Assembly: GCF_008725655.1 (NCBI RefSeq)
Contig: NZ_VYXP01000001.1
Span: 186,001 to 250,000, forward strand
Direction: 5' to 3'
DNA length: 64,000 bases
From: Marinihelvus fidelis
GTDB taxonomy: Bacteria > Pseudomonadota > Gammaproteobacteria > Xanthomonadales > SZUA-36
The notes below the pieces were generated by a model that ran no database searches, had not been told where the DNA came from, and saw only the letters and a list, made by a program, of their open reading frames with translations. Position numbers and translations under genes: made by a program. This document shows, in pieces, positions 35,918-44,555 of the stretch (positions within the stretch are counted from its first letter, which is position 1; the number at the start of each line of letters is the position of its first letter).

Positions 35918-38023
35918 TCAATCGTCCAGACTATTAACCAGGGTGACAAACGCCGGCGCTTCCCTGATCGCATCGTAGAAGGGCAAATGTGGTTCCATGA
36001 AAGGCATGACCATGCTCGGCCCGTCCAGGCCATCTCGCAGGCACTGCACCGTCGCGGCCGTGGCCCCGGCCATGCCCAGAACGCGGCAGGCGTAATCGGT
36101 GTTGTTCGCCAGGTTGGCCAGGTCCTGGCTGGCCTTTCGTTGCCAGGCGCGGACAAGGCGTTCGGTCTCGGACTGATCGCCATCAATGGCGGCCAGGTAG
36201 GCCAGGTTCATCACGTCGTACTCGTCGGTTTGAGGCGTGATCTCGTCGATACCCAGGCGCTCCCGGGCCTCGGCCAACAGGGGCTGCAGGCCTTCCGTGT
36301 CACCCATGAACCACAAGGTGACCATGTGGGCCAGGGTGGGTTCAGGCCACGGATGATGTGTCCAGGCCTGCGCCCCCGCGCTGCCGCTTTCAAAGGCGTC
36401 GATCACCTCGAGCGCGCCTTCGTAGTCCCGGGCGCCGATCGCGGCGTTCCAATGCAGGTCGGCCATTAAGGTATCGCCATGCTCGCGCTCAATCGCAGAC
36501 AGCGCGCCAGGCAGGCCGGCCAGGTCACCGGTGTCCCGGAGCGAGAGCAGGGCCTGCGTGTAGTCCAGCTCCACGGTTCGGAAGGCGGCGTAATTGATGG
36601 CATCCAACGCTTCGTCGTATCGGTGCGTCACCATCAGGCTGGCGGAGAGCGCCAGGTTCCAGTAGGGGTTCATCGGGTCCAGCACGGACGCCAGCCGAAC
36701 GGATTCGGCTTTGCCATCGAAGTCGCCCAGCCGGCGCTGGATCCAGGACTGGAGCTCCAGCACCTGGGGGTCGTTCGGATGCATGCCCCGGACCTGGCGG
36801 ACCAGGTCTCCGGCCAGTGGGTAGTCACGCAGGGTGTAGTAGGTGTAATACGTTTGCGCCAGCAGGTGTTCTGCGGAACCGGGGGACAGTTTGCGAATGC
36901 GCTCAAGCAGGCCATTGAGATGGGCAATGGCCGAGGTCTCGCCCTTTTCAAAACCAGTGTAGCTGATCACGCCCACCAGTTCCGCCCAGGCGCGGACGAA
37001 ACCCGGGTCCAGTTCAACGGCGGCCTCCAGGTATTCGCGGTAGGCCGGGTCTCCCATGCCATTGTTGAACCGGACCTGCAGGGCCTGGTGCCACGCGCGG
37101 TAGGCCGCCATGTTGTCGGTGGGCAACAGCTTGAGTTGGCTGGAGTCCTGCTCTGTCAGCTGGGTGTGCAGGGCGGTTGAGACCGCTTCGGTGATTTCGG
37201 ACTGCACGGTGAACAGGTTGGTGGCGGACAGTTGACGGTCGTACTGGCCGGCCCAAAGGTGGCTGTCGTCCCGGGCATCGATCAACTGCATGTTGATTCG
37301 CACGTTGTCGCCGGAGCGTTGGATTCCGCCTTCAAGTATGGCGTCTGCCCGGAGTGCGCGGCCGATTTCACGGATGTTACGTTCCGTGCCCCGGTATCCC
37401 TGCACCGATGTTCGCGAGACGACCCGAAGCGACTGCAACTGGGCCAGGCGCGTCAGCAGGTCGTCATGCATGCCCTTGGCCAGGAATTCGCTGTCCTCGT
37501 CCAGGCTGGTGGTCATGAATGGCAGCACCGCGATCAGTGGTGTGTCCGTGGCCGAGAAAGGCCGGGCCGGCGGCGCTTCAGGCGGCCATGCCCGCTCGAT
37601 GACGACGGCGGCAACGGCAATGAGTACGACGAGTACGACCCGTGCGGCCATCCCCCGCCGCGTTCTCCGTTGTGTTGATGGCGTTGTCTCCGGTCGGGTG
37701 ACTTCGGTCTCGGCCGGAGGGAAGTGACTGACGAAGCCACGACGGACTACGGTCTCGATGTAGGCGTTGCGATCGTCCGGCGTCAGCGTGTGGCGCAGGA
37801 TGGAAATACACCTGTTGATGGCATGGTCGGACACCAGCCGGCCATCCCAGGCGCCGTCGATCAGGTCGTCACGGGTTTGCAGGACGTCCTGGTGGTCCAG
37901 GAAAAAAGCCAGCAGCCGGGCCACCTGGGGCTCCAGCCTTGTCGTTGAGTCCGCGGTCGACAGGTCGCCCGTCAGCGCGTCAAAGCGCCACGGGCCAAAA
38001 GCATGTGTCGCCGCTTGATCCAT
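35918..38023 (-). CDS. CadC-like transcriptional regulator with TolB/TPR sensor
   Basis: A 701-residue protein; the ATG at 38023 follows a strong AAGGGGAAGG site. Residues 8-105 are an OmpR/CadC winged helix (AFGPWRFDALTGDLS ... SDHAINRCISILRHTL ... YIETVVRRGF). A transmembrane helix near 135-155 is followed by a TolB-like domain (LIAVLPFMTTSLDEDSEFLAKGMHDDLL ... ILEGGIQRSGDNVRINMQL) and TPR repeats. It probably binds DNA from the membrane in response to a periplasmic signal, and its target may be the adjacent minus-strand operon or the divergent gene at 38204. Confidence 0.9.
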   Translation of the reverse strand: MDQAATHAFGPWRFDALTGDLSTADSTTRLEPQVARLLAFFLDHQDVLQTRDDLIDGAWDGRLVSDHAINRCISILRHTLTPDDRNAYIETVVRRGFVSHFPPAETEVTRPETTPSTQRRTRRGMAARVVLVVLIAVAAVVIERAWPPEAPPARPFSATDTPLIAVLPFMTTSLDEDSEFLAKGMHDDLLTRLAQLQSLRVVSRTSVQGYRGTERNIREIGRALRADAILEGGIQRSGDNVRINMQLIDARDDSHLWAGQYDRQLSATNLFTVQSEITEAVSTALHTQLTEQDSSQLKLLPTDNMAAYRAWHQALQVRFNNGMGDPAYREYLEAAVELDPGFVRAWAELVGVISYTGFEKGETSAIAHLNGLLERIRKLSPGSAEHLLAQTYYTYYTLRDYPLAGDLVRQVRGMHPNDPQVLELQSWIQRRLGDFDGKAESVRLASVLDPMNPYWNLALSASLMVTHRYDEALDAINYAAFRTVELDYTQALLSLRDTGDLAGLPGALSAIEREHGDTLMADLHWNAAIGARDYEGALEVIDAFESGSAGAQAWTHHPWPEPTLAHMVTLWFMGDTEGLQPLLAEARERLGIDEITPQTDEYDVMNLAYLAAIDGDQSETERLVRAWQRKASQDLANLANNTDYACRVLGMAGATAATVQCLRDGLDGPSMVMPFMEPHLPFYDAIREAPAFVTLVNSLDD

Positions 38024-38203
38024 CTTCAAACCTTCCCCTTGCTGGGCAAGAACGAACAATCAGGAAAAAATCAGGGTTCGATCAGGCCATTTCTCGCGGC
38101 GTGCTCCAGGGTATTGAACCAAGAGTGCGCACCGGGATTTTCCAACATCTTGTCCTGTGTGCATTTTAGACACAATTTACTTTTGTTGATTCGCGGGGGA
38201 AAA

Positions 38204-39166
38204 ATGAACCGTAACAAACTGAAAATCCTGGTGCTTACAGCTGCTGTCCTGACCGCATTGTCGCCAGTCACACACGCGGGCAAGCAGATGTTTCCAAAGA
38301 CTGTTCCAGTGCTCGATGGCTCTCCGCACGAGGGCTTCACCATCGGCAAGGGCACCACCGCGTACAGCGGCTCGGTGGACGGTTCAATCTACAGGGTCGA
38401 CCTGCGCTCGGGCGAGGGTGAGGTCCTGGTTCCGCCGGTGCCGGACTTTGACGTCCTGACCGATTGCCAGAAGCTGGGCATGCGACTGGACCGGCGCAGC
38501 AACCTGCTGTTTGTCGCTGGCTGCTTCTACGGTGACGCCACGGTGTATGACGGCGATACCGGTGAGGTGGTCATGATCTACCAGCTGGCCGATTTGGGTC
38601 ACGTGATCAATGACATCGCCATCACACGCGATACGGTGTATTTCACCGACTTCACTGCTCCGTTCCTGTACAGCCTGCCGCTGTCGAAAAACGGTCGGAT
38701 ACCGATGGAGCCTGACGCTGCGACGGCCATCCCGCTGGCTGGCGGCATCACCACCGGCAACGGCATCGTGGCGACGCCGGATGGTTCCACGTTGATTGTC
38801 GGTGATTCGCAGACGGCGCAGATCTACCGTGTCGACCCCACCACAGGGCAGTCCGACCTGATCGACGTGAATCCACCGCTGGTGGGCTTCATTGACGGCA
38901 TCATCATGCGCGACAACCTGCTGTTCATCCTCACCCCCTTTGGTGATGGTTCCGGGGGGGACTGGGTCCAGGTGGTGGCGCTTGATGACGACCTGTTGAC
39001 AGGTGAAATGCTGGGCAAAATCATCGATCCGGACATGGATGGTGTCGCCAGTGGTGCGTTTCATGGCGATGCGCTTTACGTCAATAACGCCCGTTACAAC
39101 GACTGGCCGACCCCGGACACGGCCTACTGGATTACCCGGTTGAGTATTGACGACATCCAGCCGTGA
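38204..39166 (+). CDS. secreted SMP-30/YvrE-like propeller protein
   Basis: A 320-residue protein with a clean signal peptide (NKLKILVLTAAVLTALSPVTHAG) and a GGGGGAAA site before the ATG at 38204. The mature region is a repetitive propeller (TAYSGSVDGSIYRVDLRSG, NGIVATPDGSTLIVGDSQTAQIYRVDPTTG) of the SMP-30/NHL type. One Cys pair (TDCQK, AGCFYG) could be structural. No catalytic assignment can be made. It is divergent from the CadC-like regulator (180 bp between starts). Confidence 0.75.
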   Translation: MNRNKLKILVLTAAVLTALSPVTHAGKQMFPKTVPVLDGSPHEGFTIGKGTTAYSGSVDGSIYRVDLRSGEGEVLVPPVPDFDVLTDCQKLGMRLDRRSNLLFVAGCFYGDATVYDGDTGEVVMIYQLADLGHVINDIAITRDTVYFTDFTAPFLYSLPLSKNGRIPMEPDAATAIPLAGGITTGNGIVATPDGSTLIVGDSQTAQIYRVDPTTGQSDLIDVNPPLVGFIDGIIMRDNLLFILTPFGDGSGGDWVQVVALDDDLLTGEMLGKIIDPDMDGVASGAFHGDALYVNNARYNDWPTPDTAYWITRLSIDDIQP

Positions 39167-39192
39167 TTGTGGGAGCCCGCGATCTGTGCACA

Positions 39193-39253
39193 CGAACCGG
39201 GTCAACCGGTTCGCAGAAGTGGGGGGCAGCGTGGCCGGGGTTCCGGCCACGCT
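39193..39253 (+). terminator. tandem stem-loops between convergent genes
   Basis: Two perfect hairpins follow the gene ending at 39166: CGAACCGG/CCGGTTCG at 39193-39213 and an 11-bp stem at 39228-39253 with a GGTT loop, trailed by TTTGCTC. The second is the more likely terminator for the plus strand. Confidence 0.6.
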
Positions 39254-39257
39254 TTGC

Positions 39258-39971
39258 TCAGAGCGTAGCTTTCATCCTTGCCAGCCGCCGTCCCACGATC
39301 GTTCCGTAGAGGGGCATGACGATGGGCAGCAGCAAATAGACCCAGCCGGGCACGGTCCACATTCGGTGTGGGGCAAACATCCCCATCAGGGCCGCCAGCA
39401 GTCCCACGCTGGCAAGGATGGACCAACTGCCCATTTCCGCCCGGGTGATAAACCGCTCGGTTACATTGAGCTCAAGTGCTTCGCGCTGTAACCACGCGCG
39501 CAGGTACAGTGCAAGGATGACCAGGCACATGGCGGCAAAGCCCAGGCTGTAGATGGCGAAAATGCCGTAAAGGTCGCCCAGTTCATCGATTCTGGCGCCG
39601 GCCGATAGCCGCCCGCCGGTAATCCATGCCGTGAATATGGACGTGACATAGCGCATCGGGTAGACGTAGCAGAGTACGGCGAACACCAGGACAAAGCTGA
39701 GCATCATGCTGGGAAAGTCTTCGAGGCCGTAGCGCCGGCTCCAGTTCCAGTGCCCGTGCCAGAACAGGAACAACAGCGCGCAGGACAGCCCGAATGCAGG
39801 AATGCCCTGCATTGCCGCGACGAGCTCGTCGTAGCTGGCCGGAATATGGTCGATGGACACCACCAAAAGGGTCAGCGCAAAGGCGAACGCGGCATCGGTG
39901 AACGTCTCTGTCCGCGTCATTTCGTTGCCGCGCAGGCGAAACCCAAGGCGATCTGATTCGTCTTGTCTCAT
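39258..39971 (-). CDS. TMEM175/DUF1211 family membrane protein (putative potassium channel)
   Basis: A 237-residue protein with six predicted helices. The first helix carries the family signature RTETFTDAAFAFALTLL (RxxxFxDxxFAxxxTL). Bacterial TMEM175 proteins are six-helix tetrameric potassium channels, and length and motif agree. The start overlaps the stop of the upstream ArsR-like regulator by ATGA, so both are made from one message. Confidence 0.88.
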   Translation of the reverse strand: MRQDESDRLGFRLRGNEMTRTETFTDAAFAFALTLLVVSIDHIPASYDELVAAMQGIPAFGLSCALLFLFWHGHWNWSRRYGLEDFPSMMLSFVLVFAVLCYVYPMRYVTSIFTAWITGGRLSAGARIDELGDLYGIFAIYSLGFAAMCLVILALYLRAWLQREALELNVTERFITRAEMGSWSILASVGLLAALMGMFAPHRMWTVPGWVYLLLPIVMPLYGTIVGRRLARMKATL

Positions 39972-40579
39972 GACGTGTTTTCCCGATTGCTTTTCTGCCC
40001 GGTCGGCGACGGATAAAACGCCAGGAATCCGGACCAGTTTGCGGTGCTCTCGTGGCTCGCTGTCGCTTGCCGTGACTCCAGGTCATCGGCCCAGTCCATC
40101 AGCCTTCGGTGCAAATCGTCCAGGTCAGCTGCGCTGACTTCCGCACGTAGGTGCAGGAATAACGGCTGCGGGCCGTCTGGGTGCGGTGATTGGCGGAAGT
40201 TTCTCATGGCTTCACCGATTTCCGTGGTCGCCCTGGTCAGGATGCCAGCCAGCATGGTGTCCAGCGTGTTGTCTTCCGGGGCAAACAGGTCCGGGTGGAC
40301 TTCGAACCGGCGCGCCACGGCCTGGTAGTACTTTTCTACCGTGCCGCGTTTGGGCCGGGTGCGAACCAGGCGAACCAGTCCGGCAGCCTCCAGTGCTTCA
40401 ACGTGTCTGTACAGGCGGGTTGGCTTCTCGCCCATGGCCTCTGCGACCTGCATGGTGGTCTTCGCCTCGCCACCCATGGCCTGCAGGATGCTGAGTTTCA
40501 GCGGGTCGGCCAGCAGTCGCGCCTGCTCCAGGTCGGCGATGGCCATGACGGCTTCAGGGCCAGTGCTAGTGCTTTTCAT
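39968..40579 (-). CDS. ArsR-like winged-helix transcriptional regulator
   Basis: A 203-residue regulator. Residues 15-85 form a winged helix of the ArsR/HTH_20 type (LADPLKLSILQAMGGEAKTTMQVAEAMGEKPTRLYRHVEALEAAGLV). The C-terminal half is a helical ligand or dimerisation region with no metal-binding cysteines. It is translationally coupled to the TMEM175-type gene and divergent from the CPBP protease, with a palindromic operator in the 37-bp gap, so autoregulation and control of the protease are likely. Confidence 0.87.
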   Translation of the reverse strand: MKSTSTGPEAVMAIADLEQARLLADPLKLSILQAMGGEAKTTMQVAEAMGEKPTRLYRHVEALEAAGLVRLVRTRPKRGTVEKYYQAVARRFEVHPDLFAPEDNTLDTMLAGILTRATTEIGEAMRNFRQSPHPDGPQPLFLHLRAEVSAADLDDLHRRLMDWADDLESRQATASHESTANWSGFLAFYPSPTGQKSNRENTS

Positions 40580-40586
40580 GTTGATT

Positions 40587-40604
40587 ATTCATGTTAACGT
40601 GAAT
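40587..40604. promoter_or_regulatory. palindromic operator between ArsR-like regulator and CPBP gene
   Basis: An 18-bp near-perfect dyad, ATTCATGTTAACGTGAAT, centred on GTTAAC, filling the middle of the 37-bp divergent spacer. Only the T/G pair six bases in from each end fails to match. AT-rich flanks extend the symmetry a little. Position and symmetry fit a dimeric winged-helix repressor blocking both promoters. Confidence 0.7.
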
Positions 40605-40616
40605 ATTATTCTGTCC

Positions 40617-41348
40617 ATGAACATACAATCATACGCCCCGGGCTGGCTCGATCACAGCCTTTTCATGCTGTTCGCGGTGCTGTGGCCCGCTTACGGCTTC
40701 TATAGCTACCGCCGTTACTGGGCTTTGCTCGTCTCCGGCCAACTGACCCGCCTGTCGATCTACCGCACCACGATGGTGATCCAGTGGACGTTCTTCTTTC
40801 TCTGTATCGCCATGTGGTTCGGGCAGGGGCGGGAGCCGGAAGCGCTTGGCCTGGGCATGAAGGTCGACACGGGAATGATCATCGCCGCCATTGTCACCGC
40901 GGTCGCGATTGCGCTCATGATCGTGCAATTCAGGGCCCTGGCGGGTGATGACCCCGGGAAGCGGGAACAGCTTGCTGCGCAGCTGGATGGCGTGGAGCCC
41001 CTCCTGCCCCATACCCTGCGGGAAAGACGGGCCTTCTTCGGCCTGAGCCTGACCGCTGGCGTGGTCGAGGAGTTGCTCTGGAGGGGATTCCTGATCGGCT
41101 ATCTCGCGTACTGGATGCCCGCCTGGCTGGCGGCCATTGTCGCCACCGTCCTGTTTGGGCTCGGCCATGCTTACCAGGGGCTGTCGGGTGTGCCCCGGGT
41201 GATGCTGGTCGGCGGCTTTCTGGCCGCGTTATACCTGCTTTCGGGCTCGCTCTGGCTACCCATGATCCTGCACGTGGCCATTGATGCGATCCAGGGCTAC
41301 TACGTGCACCAGTACCTGCGTCGCAATGACGGTCGTGCGGTGGCATGA
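40617..41348 (+). CDS. CPBP family intramembrane glutamic protease
   Basis: A 243-residue membrane protein starting at the ATG at 40617, which gives a sensible first helix; the frame is open upstream but overlaps the regulator. It shows the three CPBP (Abi) motifs: EELLWR at residues 151-156, FGLGH with His184, and HVAID with His219. About seven helices are predicted. The enzymes cleave within membranes; substrates are unknown. It ends 9 bp from the convergent cyclase gene. Confidence 0.88.
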   Translation: MNIQSYAPGWLDHSLFMLFAVLWPAYGFYSYRRYWALLVSGQLTRLSIYRTTMVIQWTFFFLCIAMWFGQGREPEALGLGMKVDTGMIIAAIVTAVAIALMIVQFRALAGDDPGKREQLAAQLDGVEPLLPHTLRERRAFFGLSLTAGVVEELLWRGFLIGYLAYWMPAWLAAIVATVLFGLGHAYQGLSGVPRVMLVGGFLAALYLLSGSLWLPMILHVAIDAIQGYYVHQYLRRNDGRAVA

Positions 41349-41357
41349 ACCGCTCAC

Positions 41358-42695
41358 TCACAGCACCTCGAACAGGCTCCACTCGCCGTCCACCCCCTTG
41401 AGGGCGAAGTCACCCAGCGGTGAGAACTTCAGCCCGGAGCCGGCGACCAGGTCGGACACGGTTCGTGATACCAACACCTGGCCCGGCTCGGCCAGGGCGG
41501 CGACCCGGGCGCCGATATGCACGGCGATGCCGGTGACCTTGCGCTTGCCATGGCGCTCCACTTCGCCGGTATGCAGTCCGGCGCGGATGTCGAGCCCCAG
41601 GGCCCGGACTTCGTCCCGAATGGACAGCGCACAGCGCGCGCCCCGGGCCGGGCCGTCGAAGGTGGCGAAAAAGCCGTCGCCGGCGTTGTCGACTTCCTTG
41701 CCGCGGAAGCGCTGCAGTTGGGCGCGGACCACGGCATGGTGTTTGGCCAGCAACTCACTCCAGGCCTGGTCGCCCATCCTGGCGGCCAGCTCGGTGGAGC
41801 CGGCGATATCGGTGAACATGACCGTGGACAGCACGCGGTCGTGCCGTTGGGCCTCGGTGGTGCCGGCCAGGAACTGGCCGACGGCATCCAGCATCGCCAC
41901 CGTGTCGCCGGCGTGGAACAGGTGTTCGTTGCCGGGGATCTCGACCATCGTGGCGCCCGGAATGTTGTCGGCCAGGTAACGGCCGCCATCGACCCGCATG
42001 TACGGGTTGTCGCTGCGGTGCAGCACCAGGGTCGGCATCTTCAGGGTGCCCAGCACGTGCCGCGTGTCCATCTCGTAGGTGGTGGGATACATGGCCGCGA
42101 ATTGCGCCGGGCTCATGGCCAGCCGTTCCAGGCGCGCACGGCGCTGGATGAAGGAGCGGCTGATGGCCAGGTCGGGGGCCAGGTCGCGCGCGCTTTCGCC
42201 GGTGCACCATGTCCTGATGCCGTGGTCGATGAATTTTCGCTGGGCGACCTCTTCCGGCATACCCTCGGGATAGCCGGGGGCGCGAAGGCGCCTGGCACAG
42301 GTGTCGACCAGAACCAAGGCACGGCAGCGGTTGGGGCGCGTGGCCGCGAACAGGGTGGCCATGCTGCCGCCCTCGGCATGGCCGATGATGGCGGCGGCAT
42401 CGGAGTCCAGGTCGTTCATGACCGTCACGATGTCCTGCATCCATTCTTCGGGTGTGGGGATGGCGCCCAGCGGCACCGGGTCGGACAGGCCGCTGCCGCG
42501 CTTGTCAAACAGGATCAGGCGGCCGAATGAAGAGAGTGTCTCGAAAAACCGGGCGATGCTGGGCTCTTCGGCCATGACCTCCAGGTTGGTCACCCAGTCG
42601 GGGATGAAAATGATGTCGAGTTCACCGCTGCCCATGACCTGGTAGGCGACGTACTGGCCGTCACGGTTGGCGACATAGCGGACGGGTTCAAACAT
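41358..42695 (-). CDS. alpha/beta-hydrolase fused to class III nucleotide cyclase
   Basis: A 445-residue two-domain protein. Residues 1-275 are an alpha/beta-hydrolase fold with the acid loop SDNP near 228 and His258, but the nucleophile elbow reads GHAEGG, so the serine is replaced by Ala107. Residues 285-445 are a class III cyclase catalytic domain with metal aspartates D296 (FTDI) and D340 (AGDGF), K333 and the transition-state R397. The adenine-specifying Asp/Thr position seems to be a lysine (RKVTG), so nucleotide preference is uncertain. The inactive hydrolase may serve as a ligand-sensing domain. It is soluble, with no transmembrane segment. Confidence 0.85.
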   Translation of the reverse strand: MFEPVRYVANRDGQYVAYQVMGSGELDIIFIPDWVTNLEVMAEEPSIARFFETLSSFGRLILFDKRGSGLSDPVPLGAIPTPEEWMQDIVTVMNDLDSDAAAIIGHAEGGSMATLFAATRPNRCRALVLVDTCARRLRAPGYPEGMPEEVAQRKFIDHGIRTWCTGESARDLAPDLAISRSFIQRRARLERLAMSPAQFAAMYPTTYEMDTRHVLGTLKMPTLVLHRSDNPYMRVDGGRYLADNIPGATMVEIPGNEHLFHAGDTVAMLDAVGQFLAGTTEAQRHDRVLSTVMFTDIAGSTELAARMGDQAWSELLAKHHAVVRAQLQRFRGKEVDNAGDGFFATFDGPARGARCALSIRDEVRALGLDIRAGLHTGEVERHGKRKVTGIAVHIGARVAALAEPGQVLVSRTVSDLVAGSGLKFSPLGDFALKGVDGEWSLFEVL

Positions 42696-42760
42696 GGATT
42701 TTCCCGGGCGACAACGTGGTTCCTTAAGCCATCATAGCCGGGACAGGTTGCTTTGCGGGG

Positions 42761-44401
42761 TCAGTGGCCGTCATTTTCCTGCTTGTAACGCCGTCTCACT
42801 GCACGGGCATACAGCACGACCGGAACAATGACCAGGGCGGCGATCAGCAGTAGCGCGACCGGCTGCGTGGCCTGGGTGCTCGCCAGGTCGAGCAACTCGG
42901 CTGCACGTTCGCTGTTGGTTTCTTGGGCGACGGCGACGGGGGCGATCGCCGCGTCATGGGCAATGGCAAAGCCGCCTCCCAGGGCGCCGTCCCAGCCCAG
43001 CGCCGACAGCGATCCATAGGCGCGAAAGCCGATGGCCGCCGCGCCGATGGCCAGCAGGCCCACGCCGACAGTGCCCACGCCGACCAGGCCGAAGCCGACT
43101 GCGCCTACGGTGACCACGCCCACGGAAACAATACCCACGCTGATCATGCCCACTGCATAGCCGCCCCAGGCGAACAGGATGCCGTATGCGCGCTCGCCGG
43201 CGGCGATCCAGCCGGTGGCGGGGGTCTCGCCTTCCTCGGCCATCGCGAACTTGATGTGCACCAGCGGCAGGCCGAACAGGCTGGCGCGGCTGCGGTATTC
43301 CCGCCGCGGCGCGTCGACCTGGTCGGCCTCGGCGGTAAACCGTTCGGGCCGTCGCGCTCGTTCCGCGGATCTCAGCCGGCGCATACCGCCCATCAGGCGC
43401 GCCGTCAGCGCGATGTAGCCGGCGATAAAGCCAAGGACAATGACCTGGGCCGTCCATGCCATGGGAACGGCCAGTGCCGGATGGTTGCGGGTGAATTGCA
43501 CCATGCCCAGCAGGGCCACCGCAAACAGCAGCGCGACACCCATGAACGCCACGACGGTGCGTATAACCTGCCGGCGTTCCCTTTTTGTCCGTACCCGGTC
43601 CAGCGTCGCGCGCAACGCGAAGGCCGAGCTGATGAATCCCGAGGCCGAGGCCAGGAACGCGGCCAGCCCGGTCCACTTGATGGCCGAGCCGGCCTGGGTG
43701 GCCACGGCGCCGGCGCCCATGGCCTTCGCCGGTGTGGCCACCATGGCGGCGGGCAGGGCGGCGATCACGCCCGCGGTGAAAATATGGCCGGGTGTGCTTC
43801 GTGTCAGGGCATCTTCCACGAAGCGCATCATGCGTTCCTGCAGCATCTTGCGGCCGCGCGACAGGCGTTGCTTCACGGTGGCCTCGCTCAGGTCCAGGTC
43901 CTGCGCGACCTGGGCCATCGAGCGTTGTTCGCGGTAATAGAGCACCATCACTTCGCGGTAGTTTTCCGGCACGTTCTCGAGCGCCTGCCAGAGCAGCGCC
44001 TGTTGTTCGTCATCCATGGCCTGTTCCTCGACGCCGGCGGCGTCGGTGGGCAAGTGCACCACCGTGTCCAGCGCCTGCGCGGCGGCCATTGGGCGGCGCG
44101 ATTCGCTGCGGTGGTGATGGCTGAGCTTGAATCGCAGGATGCCGCAGAGCCAGGCCTTCAGCTTTTCCGGTTCGGCCAGCGTGGGCAGCTTGTGCCAGGC
44201 CTCGATAAAGGCCTCCTGGGCCAGGTCTTCGCTCTGGGCAATATTGCCAAGCGAGGCATAGGCCACGGAGCAGAGCAGCCGCTGGTAGCGGTCAACCACG
44301 TGGCCAAAGGCCTGGCGATCACCCCCCAGCGACGCTGCGACCAGGTCGGCATCGGTTGCGCGGTTTCCGCGCGGGCCGTCGATTTGCGAATTCTTGAGCA
44401 T
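42761..44401 (-). CDS. ECF sigma factor fused to a polytopic membrane domain
   Basis: A 546-residue fusion. Residues 15-190 are a full ECF sigma factor: sigma-2 with GNIAQSEDLAQEAFIEAW, sigma-4 with ENVPENYREVMVLYYREQRSMAQVAQDLDLSEATVKQRLSRGRK. The rest is membrane protein with about eight hydrophobic segments. One of them, near residues 410-460, is built from repeating Val-Gly steps (SVGIVSVGVVTVGAVGFGLVG). No separate anti-sigma gene is nearby, so the membrane part may hold the sigma domain inactive. A mirrored 29-bp motif lies in the divergent spacer. ECF factors with long C-terminal extensions are known, but this architecture is unusual. Confidence 0.88.
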   Translation of the reverse strand: MLKNSQIDGPRGNRATDADLVAASLGGDRQAFGHVVDRYQRLLCSVAYASLGNIAQSEDLAQEAFIEAWHKLPTLAEPEKLKAWLCGILRFKLSHHHRSESRRPMAAAQALDTVVHLPTDAAGVEEQAMDDEQQALLWQALENVPENYREVMVLYYREQRSMAQVAQDLDLSEATVKQRLSRGRKMLQERMMRFVEDALTRSTPGHIFTAGVIAALPAAMVATPAKAMGAGAVATQAGSAIKWTGLAAFLASASGFISSAFALRATLDRVRTKRERRQVIRTVVAFMGVALLFAVALLGMVQFTRNHPALAVPMAWTAQVIVLGFIAGYIALTARLMGGMRRLRSAERARRPERFTAEADQVDAPRREYRSRASLFGLPLVHIKFAMAEEGETPATGWIAAGERAYGILFAWGGYAVGMISVGIVSVGVVTVGAVGFGLVGVGTVGVGLLAIGAAAIGFRAYGSLSALGWDGALGGGFAIAHDAAIAPVAVAQETNSERAAELLDLASTQATQPVALLLIAALVIVPVVLYARAVRRRYKQENDGH

Positions 44402-44409
44402 CGGTCATT

Positions 44410-44518
44410 AAGTGCCCGGAACCCGGATGAAGGTGACAGAAACTTTTCTGGATGACAATTCTGCGTAGTGAGCCGGTGGCTAAATGTGTTGTCACCTTTT
44501 GGCGGGATTCGGGCACTT
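44410..44518. promoter_or_regulatory. divergent control region with mirrored 29-bp elements
   Basis: Two inverted copies of a 29-bp element (44410-44438 on plus, 44490-44518 on minus; 23 of 29 positions equal) face each other across 51 bp. Each begins AAGTGCCCG, has CCCG in the middle and ends AAGGTGACA. A palindromic CTGCGTAG lies between them at 44461-44468. The ends are suited to serve as promoter elements for the sigma fusion (minus) and the CIA30 gene (plus), consistent with autoregulation by the ECF factor. Confidence 0.6.
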
Positions 44519-44555
44519 GTTGGCTGTACGACCCATTCAACAGGAGAACCCGATC

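Noticed and set aside
42755-42770. Second GGGGTCAG palindrome copy
   Set aside because: Only eight bases match and no inverted partner is present.
44439-44460. Classical GGAAC/CGTC ECF promoter in the 44402-44555 spacer
   Set aside because: A GGAAC exists at 44418-44422 but no matching CGTC-type -10 at 16-17 bp, so I report only the mirrored elements.
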